In this document: in pieces, positions 1 to 6,599 of the stretch
How the letters are laid out: every line of letters starts with the position of its first letter
Numbering within the stretch: position 1 is the stretch's first letter
NCBI GenBank assembly: GCA_004557285.1
Contig: SFEK01000008.1
Coordinates: 1-26,600 of the forward strand
Length of the DNA stretch: 26,600 bases
Reading direction: 5' to 3'
Origin: Bacteroidales bacterium
GTDB lineage: Bacteria; Bacteroidota; Bacteroidia; Bacteroidales; Bacteroidaceae
Translations under genes and position numbers: made by a program
Notes under the pieces: generated by a model
What the model was told of the DNA's origin: nothing
Databases searched by the model: none
Seen by the model: the letters and a program-made list of their open reading frames with translations, nothing else

Positions 1-91
1 GTTTTCTGACCGTTTAGGTTAATTAGCTGTTGGATTGAGAATCACTCTGTACACCAGACGATGCGCTCCAGAAGTTTCAACATTCTCCTAA

Positions 92-127
92 TAGAAAAGC
101 CGGACTGCCCAAAGAGGCGAGTCCGGC
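92..127 (-). terminator. Rho-independent terminator after the GPH transporter
   Basis: Positions 99-106 (gccggact) pair perfectly with 120-127 (agtccggc), and an inner gcc/ggc pair extends the stem. Read on the minus strand, the hairpin is followed directly by TTTTCTATT. It lies about 45 bases past the transporter stop codon, so it probably ends the four-gene glucan operon. I see nothing supportable in bases 1-90 beyond it. Confidence 0.8.
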
Positions 128-170
128 ATCATGAAAACTACTAACTAATTTAAACTAAATCAAACAACTT

Positions 171-1511
171 TTATTTCTTGATAGGATAGATGTAAAGCAG
201 GCCAATCATGATGAGGGCGATGGCGGCCGGGAAGATGGAGAACAGCAGCCATATCATGCGGCAAACGGCATCGGTGTCGGTAATGGTGACGATGGTCTGA
301 CCAGCTGCATCGGTGCCTGACACTAGACCGGCAAGTCCCAAGAACAGCGCTACCAGCGAACCGCTGATGGCGGTGCCGAACTTCTGCGACATGGTGCCGC
401 TGGAAAAGATAAGTCCTGTCGACGAGGAACCGTTCTTCTCGGTGGCATAGTCGGCCACGTCGGCATACATAGACCACAGCAGTGGCGAATATAGTCCGAT
501 GCCAACAGAAGTCAGCACGACCGCAGCCACCATCATCCAGATGTATTTGGGATTCATAGGTATGAAGAAGAAGAGCACCGACACAACTACGCAGATGGCG
601 GAAGCCCAGATAAACGCCATGCGCTTGGAGCCTACCCACCGGGTAAACGCCGGTGACACACCGCCGAACACCATACAGGTGAGTTCGCCAAAGGTCATGA
701 ACACCGTATAGTTGATTATGAGGCCGCTGACCGTCACGTCGCCATGCAGACAATACTCGAACAGATAGCCGGCCACGGCATAGCGGAAGCCATTGAAAAA
801 GTTCATGGAGATGCCTATGAACGTTAATATCACCCACGGACGGTTGCGGAACAGGTCGGCAAAGGGCTTCAGCGAGAATTTGTCGGCGCGCACTGGCTTG
901 TGGCGCTCACGGGTGAGCAGCCCGCAGGCCAGTGTCCCCGCTGCGGCAATCAAACCGAAGAGGGCGCCAAGAACGGCATATTGGTGCTGCGGCGTTCCGC
1001 CCACCAGTTTCTGCAGGTAGGGGAAGCTCAGCAGCGTGACAAATCCCATGGCATAGGCTCCCACCATGCGAAATGAGGAAAACTGGTTCTTCTCATTGTC
1101 ATCCTCTGTCATTACACCAAGCAGTGAACCGTATGGCACGTTGACTGCCGTATAGACAACCATCATCAACAGATAAAGTGTGTAGGCCCAGATGCGCTTG
1201 CCCGTGGGGCCGAAGTCGGGCGTATAGAGCATCAGGGCGAATACAAGACCTAAAGGCACTGCCCCGAAGATGAGCCAGGGGCGGTAGGTGCCCCAGCGCG
1301 ACTGCGTGCGGTCGGCCAGCGTGCCCATGAGCGGATCGGTCACGACGTCGAACATGCGGGCGATGAGCATCAGTGTGGCCGTATCGGCAATGGTTAGTCC
1401 GAACACGTTGGTGAAGAACAGCGGAAAGGCGATGGACATCACCTTCCATGTAATGCCGCCGGCAGCGGCATCACCCAGGGCATAACCGATTTTTTCTTTT
1501 AACTTTGCCAT
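171..1511 (-). CDS. GPH-family (MelB-like) MFS sugar:cation symporter, probable cellobiose importer
   Basis: This 446-residue inner-membrane protein has many hydrophobic segments, consistent with about 12 helices. It belongs to the glycoside-pentoside-hexuronide:cation symporter family. The N-terminus has the family's YALGDAAAGG stretch, followed by RMFDVVTDPLMG with its acidic residues in helix 2 and then a basic loop (RTQSRWGTYRPW). The start chosen is the ATG at 1511 (MAKLKEK). The frame is open further upstream, but those codons overlap the end of the GH94 gene and do not look like transporter sequence. Only 10 bases separate it from the GH94 stop, and it is the last gene of the operon before a terminator. 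A cation-coupled importer next to a cytosolic disaccharide phosphorylase suggests that it brings in cellobiose or short beta-gluco-oligosaccharides. That substrate is inferred from context; membership of the family is clear. Confidence 0.9.
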   Translation of the reverse strand: MAKLKEKIGYALGDAAAGGITWKVMSIAFPLFFTNVFGLTIADTATLMLIARMFDVVTDPLMGTLADRTQSRWGTYRPWLIFGAVPLGLVFALMLYTPDFGPTGKRIWAYTLYLLMMVVYTAVNVPYGSLLGVMTEDDNEKNQFSSFRMVGAYAMGFVTLLSFPYLQKLVGGTPQHQYAVLGALFGLIAAAGTLACGLLTRERHKPVRADKFSLKPFADLFRNRPWVILTFIGISMNFFNGFRYAVAGYLFEYCLHGDVTVSGLIINYTVFMTFGELTCMVFGGVSPAFTRWVGSKRMAFIWASAICVVVSVLFFFIPMNPKYIWMMVAAVVLTSVGIGLYSPLLWSMYADVADYATEKNGSSSTGLIFSSGTMSQKFGTAISGSLVALFLGLAGLVSGTDAAGQTIVTITDTDAVCRMIWLLFSIFPAAIALIMIGLLYIYPIKK

Positions 1512-1521
1512 AGCCTGTGCA

Positions 1522-4050
1522 TTACATGATAACCTTGACGATATGCTTGCCGGGTGTAGCCTTGACAATGCAGTCCTTGACGACAGCGCCTGGCTCTGCT
1601 GCTTCGCTTTGCAAAGAACCATCGACTACTATCTGTCGCACACCACTCTCGCGGCCATCGGGGTTCAGAACGGTGATGTCGAACTCGGCATCGCGAAGGA
1701 CACGGTGTACATGGTACTCTTTCAGCGACGAGGGAATGCAGGGGTCTATCTCCAGTCCGTCGTAGGTGGGACGGATACCCAGGATGTACTGCGTGACGGT
1801 GAGCCAGTTCCAGGCTGCCGTGCCCGTCAGCCACGAGTTCTTGCCCTCACCCGGACGTGCAGCATCCTTTCCTGCTACCATCTGACAATAGACGTAGGGC
1901 TCCACCTTGTGCAGTTGCTGGTCACGAATCCACGCCGGAGCAATCTTGGTGTAGTGCTCCCAGGCATCGTTGCCTCGCCGGGCCACGGTCTCACCGATGA
2001 TGACCCACGGATTGTTGTGACAGAAGATGCCGGCATTCTCCTTGTATCCGGCCGGGTAGGTCGATATTTCGCCCATCTCGACATGGTAGCGGGTGAAGGC
2101 GGGATGGTTGAGCACCATGCCATGCTCGCAGTCGAGATAGCGCTTGCAGCTGTCGAGTGCCCGGTCTACCATGCCATCTTCCAGTCCGATGCCGGCCATC
2201 GTGCAGAAACCCTGGCTCTCGATGAAGATTTTGCCTTCCTCATTCTCATTGGAGCCAATCTTGTTGCCATAGAAGTCGTAGGCCCGCAGATACCACTCGC
2301 CGTCCCAGCCGTGCTTCTTCACAGCCTCAACCATTGCGTCGACACACTTCCGGGCACGGTCGGCCTCGTCCTGTTTTCCGGTTTTCTTGCACAACTCTAC
2401 GTATTGCTTGCCTGTAAGGACGAAGAGACCGGCTATCATGAGGCTTTCGGCCTTTGAGCCTTCGCTGTTGTTCTCTGTGGTCTGGAAGCTCTCGTTGGGG
2501 TCCCATGAGAAGCAGTTCAGATTGAGGCAGTCGTTCCAGTCGGCGCGTCCGATGAGCGGCAGCATGTGAGGACCGAGGTTGTTCACCACATGGTCGAAGG
2601 AAATGCGCAGGTGCTCCATGAGCGACACCTCGGTACCAGGCTTGTTGTCGAAGGGCACGGGCTCGTCGAGGATGGAGAAGTCGCCGGTCTCCTTGACGTA
2701 GGCCACGGTGCCGAAGATGAGCCAGCAAGGGTCATCGTTGAAGCCGCCGCCAATGTCGTTGTTGCCGCGCTTGGTCAGTGGCTGGTACTGGTGGTAGCAG
2801 CCGCCATCAGGGAACTGGGTTGAGGCTATGTCGATGATGCGCTGGCGGGCGCGGCTCGGCACCTGATGGACGAAGCCTACGAGGTCTTGATTGCTGTCGC
2901 GGAAGCCCATGCCCCGACCCACGCCACTCTCAAAGAACGAGGCTGAGCGCGAGAAGCAGAACGTAATCATGCACTGGTACTGGTTCCAGATGTTCACCAT
3001 ACGGTTGAGGCGTTCGTCGCTGCTTTGGATAGTGAACTTCGACAGCAGCCCATCCCACATACGGCGCAGTTCTCCGAAAGCGTCATCAACAGCTTCCACG
3101 GTCGAGAACCGCTTGATGACAGCATGTGCTTTCTCCTTATTTATAATACTATGATCTAACTCGCCAAGAGAGCTTGTAATTCCGTCCGTAGCTCCGCTGT
3201 ATTTCTTTTCCTGCTCGTTCTCGGCATATCCCAATACGAAGATATAGTCCTTTTGTTCGCCGGGCTGCAGTTCCACCTCAACATAGTGCGAGGCGATGGG
3301 GCTCCATCCATGGGCCACGCTCATCGATGGCTTACCGCTGACAACACATTGCGGAGCTTCAAAGCCGTTATACATCCCGATGAACGACTCGCGGTCTGTG
3401 TCATAGCCCTGGGACGGGGCATTGGTCAGCGCATAATAGGCATAGTGGTTGCGGCGCTCCTTGTACTCCGTCTTGTGGTAGACGGTGGTGGCTTTGACGG
3501 CAGAACCGTCATGCACACGGGATTCTATCTCCACCTCACCCGTCGACCAGTTGCGCTGGAAATTCTCCATGTCGGTGGCGGCGTTCCACAGACACCACTC
3601 GGTGAAGGAAAACAGCTTCAGGCGCCTCACCTCATGGGTGGTATTCTTCAGCGTCAACTTCTGCACCTCGGCCCATGTGTGGAGAGGTACGAAGAAGAGA
3701 ACAGAGGCTTCGATGCCACACTTCGACCCTGTGATGCGGGTGTAGTTCATGCCGTGGCGGCATTCGTATGTGTCGAGTGGTGTCTTGCAGGGTTTCCATC
3801 CGGGACTCCACACCGTTCCACCATCGTTGATGTAGAAGTAGCGGCCACCGGCATCCATCGGCACGCCATTGTAGCGGTAGCGCGTGATACGGCGGAACTT
3901 GGCGTCTTTGTAGAAACTGTAGCCGCCAGCGGTGTTGCTGATGAGACCGAAGAAATCCTCATTGCCCAGATAGTTAATCCAGGGAAACGGTGTCTGCGGG
4001 TTGGTGATGACATACTCGCGGTTTTTGTCGTCAAAATAACCGAATTCCAT
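1522..4050 (-). CDS. GH94 cellobiose phosphorylase
   Basis: This 842-residue protein has no signal peptide and is therefore cytosolic. It matches the cellobiose phosphorylase branch of GH94 along its length. The N-terminal part (about 1-300) is the beta-sandwich, with the family-typical NYLGNEDFFGLISNTAGGYS and the SPGWKP segment. An (alpha/alpha)6 barrel follows. Residues 501-510, GRADWNDCLN, hold the conserved catalytic region, with Asp504 the likely proton donor. Later come HNNPWVIIGE near 678 and the C-terminal sandwich. GH94 enzymes of this type convert cellobiose plus phosphate to alpha-glucose 1-phosphate plus glucose, saving one ATP per disaccharide. The length is close to cellobiose phosphorylases (about 810-830) and shorter than cellodextrin phosphorylases (nearer 1000). 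It lies 32 bases after the second GH5 gene and 10 bases before the transporter. Cellobionate or laminaribiose specificity cannot be excluded from sequence alone, but the N-terminus resembles cellobiose phosphorylase most. Confidence 0.92.
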   Translation of the reverse strand: MEFGYFDDKNREYVITNPQTPFPWINYLGNEDFFGLISNTAGGYSFYKDAKFRRITRYRYNGVPMDAGGRYFYINDGGTVWSPGWKPCKTPLDTYECRHGMNYTRITGSKCGIEASVLFFVPLHTWAEVQKLTLKNTTHEVRRLKLFSFTEWCLWNAATDMENFQRNWSTGEVEIESRVHDGSAVKATTVYHKTEYKERRNHYAYYALTNAPSQGYDTDRESFIGMYNGFEAPQCVVSGKPSMSVAHGWSPIASHYVEVELQPGEQKDYIFVLGYAENEQEKKYSGATDGITSSLGELDHSIINKEKAHAVIKRFSTVEAVDDAFGELRRMWDGLLSKFTIQSSDERLNRMVNIWNQYQCMITFCFSRSASFFESGVGRGMGFRDSNQDLVGFVHQVPSRARQRIIDIASTQFPDGGCYHQYQPLTKRGNNDIGGGFNDDPCWLIFGTVAYVKETGDFSILDEPVPFDNKPGTEVSLMEHLRISFDHVVNNLGPHMLPLIGRADWNDCLNLNCFSWDPNESFQTTENNSEGSKAESLMIAGLFVLTGKQYVELCKKTGKQDEADRARKCVDAMVEAVKKHGWDGEWYLRAYDFYGNKIGSNENEEGKIFIESQGFCTMAGIGLEDGMVDRALDSCKRYLDCEHGMVLNHPAFTRYHVEMGEISTYPAGYKENAGIFCHNNPWVIIGETVARRGNDAWEHYTKIAPAWIRDQQLHKVEPYVYCQMVAGKDAARPGEGKNSWLTGTAAWNWLTVTQYILGIRPTYDGLEIDPCIPSSLKEYHVHRVLRDAEFDITVLNPDGRESGVRQIVVDGSLQSEAAEPGAVVKDCIVKATPGKHIVKVIM

Positions 4051-4082
4051 AGTCTTTATGAATTATAGCGGTGATAAATTTT

Positions 4083-5225
4083 TTACTTTTCACTTCCGAC
4101 CAGCAGTTCAACCAGTCTCTTGTCCTTGAACGTGTGTTTCTGCTGGTCCCAGAAGCCGAAGTCGGCATCGTAGCACCATGTAGTCCAGGCGATGCCGTTT
4201 TCCTTGAATACAGTCAGCATATCCTTAGTCCATCGATAGGCCAGTTCACGGTCAACCTCCTCATATACGCCCCACTCGCCGCAGAACAGCTGTAAGTCGT
4301 ACTTCTTGGCTGCGGCAATGGCATCGCGGAAGTCGGCGCGTATCTTGTCGATGTTCCACACCTGCGTGGTGTAGTGGTTTTCGTCAAGCAGGTGCTTAAC
4401 GGTGTCGGGAGCGGCCTCATAGTCCTCCTGCGACACCAGCACACCGGGATAGTTTACCCGGCCTGTATATTTGCCGATAGGTGTCCACCATGCACCATGG
4501 TGCGTCAGAATCATCGGGTTGTAATAGTGGAAGGAGAGAATGATGTTCTTGTCATTCTCAGGCACTTTCAGGTACTTTATTGTCTCGTAGCCTTGCCATA
4601 GGTTGCTGCCGATGACTAGTGTGCGCTGAGGCTCTCGCTCGCGCAGTGCCTTGTGGACCTTCACTATCAGCTGGTTCCACTGCTCGTGGTCGTCGGCCAC
4701 AGGCTCGTTCATGAACTCGTAAGCCACGGAGTCGCAGCTGTAGCCTTTGAGTGCATCGGACAGTTGGTACCACATGTTGATGAGGTCCTGCTGGGCTTTT
4801 TCCGAAGAGAACAGTGTATTGGCATCGGCATTCCCTTCGAGCGATGCGTTGAAGTAGTGTGAGCGGATGATGTGCAGGTCGACAATGGTGCGCAGATGGT
4901 GCTTCTCTGCCCAGCGGATGGCGTTATGCATCAGTTGCCAGGCTTCGGGCAGTTTGTTGCCCTCCTCGTCCCAGAACTGCACCTCGTCGATAGGCAGGCG
5001 CACAAAGTCGAAGCCTAAAGAGTCGAGACGTGCAAAGTCGTCCTCTTGGATATGGCAAGCACGGGCTTCGCCGCGTTCCTTGCTCTGCGACAGCCAGTGA
5101 CTAACGTTTGTTCCGCGCTCTATGCGGAAATTGTTCACTTCGGTTATCTCACTCTTTGTGGTGCAGGCCGTCAGCAGCTGCACCGATATGGCAGTCAGTG
5201 CCATCAGTTTAAAAATCTGTTTCAT
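4083..5225 (-). CDS. GH5-family endo-glycanase lipoprotein (cellulase-like)
   Basis: This 380-residue protein starts at the ATG at 5225 (MKQIFKLM). The in-frame extension to 5258 overlaps the preceding gene and adds no signal. The N-terminus is a lipoprotein signal with the lipobox LTAC, so Cys21 would be lipidated. The rest is one GH5 TIM-barrel. GFDFVRLPID (about 71-80) is the strand-2 motif, VDLHII (115-120) the strand-3 motif, EFMNEP carries the acid/base Glu174, SFHYYNP (231-237) is the active-site His/Tyr region, and CGEWG carries the nucleophile Glu317. Both catalytic glutamates are present, so it should be active. It begins 4 bases after the other GH5 gene and is followed 32 bases later by GH94. 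The likely role is endo- or exo-cleavage of beta-1,4-glucan at the cell envelope, feeding cellobiose to the phosphorylase. I cannot assign the GH5 subfamily, and a mannan or xyloglucan substrate remains possible. Confidence 0.85.
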   Translation of the reverse strand: MKQIFKLMALTAISVQLLTACTTKSEITEVNNFRIERGTNVSHWLSQSKERGEARACHIQEDDFARLDSLGFDFVRLPIDEVQFWDEEGNKLPEAWQLMHNAIRWAEKHHLRTIVDLHIIRSHYFNASLEGNADANTLFSSEKAQQDLINMWYQLSDALKGYSCDSVAYEFMNEPVADDHEQWNQLIVKVHKALREREPQRTLVIGSNLWQGYETIKYLKVPENDKNIILSFHYYNPMILTHHGAWWTPIGKYTGRVNYPGVLVSQEDYEAAPDTVKHLLDENHYTTQVWNIDKIRADFRDAIAAAKKYDLQLFCGEWGVYEEVDRELAYRWTKDMLTVFKENGIAWTTWCYDADFGFWDQQKHTFKDKRLVELLVGSEK

Positions 5226-5229
5226 ATCT

Positions 5230-6468
5230 TTACATCTTTTTTCCTTCCATAATACCATTCAGCACCCAGGTGTTTTTTACCTTCATACCCTTGTCGCGGT
5301 CGAAGATGCCAAAATGCTCGGCACCGCTGCCAAAATTGTTGTTGTCCCAGACGAATGTGGAGAATCCGCGCTTCTTTGCTTCGCTGACAAGGAAGCGGCA
5401 GTAGTAGGTCATGTTCTCGCGGATGAGGTCGGTCTGCTCGCCTTTCTGGCGGTCAGTGACACCCCATTCGCCTATCACGATTCCCAAGCCCTTGTCGCTC
5501 CAAGTGCTGACCACGCGGTCGAAGAAGTCGGTCATGGTCTGTTCGTCACTGGGTGAGGCTTCGCCCTTGTCTTTATAGGGCTGTCCCCAATAGTTGAACT
5601 TGCATTCACCGGCATAGTCCCACGGGGTGTAGTAATGGAATTCCACGCTCATGTAGTTGTTGCCGTTACCTTCGGTATCGGTGGGGATGATGAAATCGCC
5701 GTTGTAAAGGCCGAAGTCAGGATTGCATACGTAGGTCTGGACAATAAGGTGGCGCTTCTGGTTGTTTCCACCGGTTGCCCGAACCACGTCGATGAAGGTC
5801 TGGTTATAGGAGTTTTGGACTGCCAGATTCTCCGTTTCGGGCTTGCCCCAGTTGTCGCGGATGTGCACCTCATTAGTACCGGCAAAAGCCACGCGATAGT
5901 CGTACTGGGCAAACTCGCTGGCGATATTCATCCAGAGCAGGGCCAGCTTCTGGTTGTTCTCCTCTTTATACTGATAGGTGGGTCGGCCCTCGAGCCATTT
6001 GTCGTGGTGGACATTGATGATGACTTTCAAATCATTCTGAAGACACCAGCCTACCACTTCCTTGATGCGTGTCATCCACGCCTTGTCAATACTCATGGCA
6101 GCGGCATTGGTGATGTGGCACTGCCAGCGGATGGGAATGCGCACGGCATTGAAGCCTGCATCGCGCACGGCCTTGATGGTCTTCTTGGTCACCACAGGGT
6201 TGCCCCAGGCCGTCTCGGCCTTGATGCTGCCTTCGGGCATTCCAATCAGCATCGACTCGCCGTCCTGACCGGGAGCCGAGCATTCAAACTGGTTGCCGAG
6301 ATTCCATCCCACGACACCCCGGTTCCACTCTTTGGCTGTCGGAACTTGTTGTTCCATTCCTTCCTGAGTGTCCGTTACCGTCATCTCTCTGTCGCATGCC
6401 GATGCCATGTTTGCTGCTATCACGGCAAGGGCCAATGTGGCTTTAATTCGTAGTTTCATTGTGTTCAT
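5230..6468 (-). CDS. GH5-family endoglucanase lipoprotein, GH5_4-like, first gene of the operon
   Basis: The protein has 412 residues from the ATG at 6468; a second ATG at 6459 is equally possible. The longer frame to 6519 is rejected because a promoter -7 box (6492-6499) would lie inside it. The N-terminus is a signal peptide ending MASAC, a loose lipobox at Cys25. The catalytic domain has GWNLGN (54-59), AETAWGNP (84-91), GFNAVRIPIRW (105-115), VHHDKW (153-158), EFHYYTPWDY (276-285) and IGEWG with the nucleophile Glu334. The acid/base Glu200 is in TNEVH rather than the usual NEP. The AETAWGNP and RATGGNN segments resemble GH5_4-type endoglucanases from gut bacteria. It should cut internal beta-1,4-glucosyl bonds of cellulose, mixed-linkage glucan or xyloglucan outside the inner membrane. 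It leads a four-gene operon and sits immediately downstream of the propeller-AraC regulator, the probable controller. Confidence 0.88.
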   Translation of the reverse strand: MNTMKLRIKATLALAVIAANMASACDREMTVTDTQEGMEQQVPTAKEWNRGVVGWNLGNQFECSAPGQDGESMLIGMPEGSIKAETAWGNPVVTKKTIKAVRDAGFNAVRIPIRWQCHITNAAAMSIDKAWMTRIKEVVGWCLQNDLKVIINVHHDKWLEGRPTYQYKEENNQKLALLWMNIASEFAQYDYRVAFAGTNEVHIRDNWGKPETENLAVQNSYNQTFIDVVRATGGNNQKRHLIVQTYVCNPDFGLYNGDFIIPTDTEGNGNNYMSVEFHYYTPWDYAGECKFNYWGQPYKDKGEASPSDEQTMTDFFDRVVSTWSDKGLGIVIGEWGVTDRQKGEQTDLIRENMTYYCRFLVSEAKKRGFSTFVWDNNNFGSGAEHFGIFDRDKGMKVKNTWVLNGIMEGKKM

Positions 6469-6491
6469 TCTGTTTTGATGGATTTTCTCCG

Positions 6492-6499
6492 CAAAGGTA
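6492..6499 (-). promoter_or_regulatory. Promoter -7 box of the glucan operon
   Basis: The minus strand reads TACCTTTG, an exact match to the Bacteroidetes -7 element TAnnTTTG, about 23 bases before the ATG at 6468. No TTTG is found at the expected -33 position. A missing -33 box fits a promoter that needs an activator, but that is inference. Confidence 0.6.
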
Positions 6500-6537
6500 G
6501 AAACTTTCCTGCTTTGCATTGGTTATAACGCATACAT

Positions 6538-6580
6538 AAAAGGGTTTCAACGCTGATTTCTGATAGCATTGAAACCTTTT
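6538..6580. repeat. Inverted repeat between regulator and glucan operon (terminator or operator)
   Basis: Arms 6538-6550 (aaaagggtttcaa) and 6569-6580 (ttgaaacctttt) are complementary except for one extra g, with an 18-base spacer. On the minus strand the structure lies 20 bases past the regulator stop and is flanked by T-rich arms, as in a weak terminator. It also sits roughly 40-90 bases upstream of the operon -7 box, where an activator would bind. The two roles are not exclusive. Confidence 0.55.
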
Positions 6581-6599
6581 CTGCGTGTTTTCAGACCTT

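Noticed and set aside
1543..2457. Plus-strand open frame (304 residues) opposite the GH94 gene
   Set aside because: It is antisense to a well-conserved cellobiose phosphorylase and is a shadow of its codon usage.
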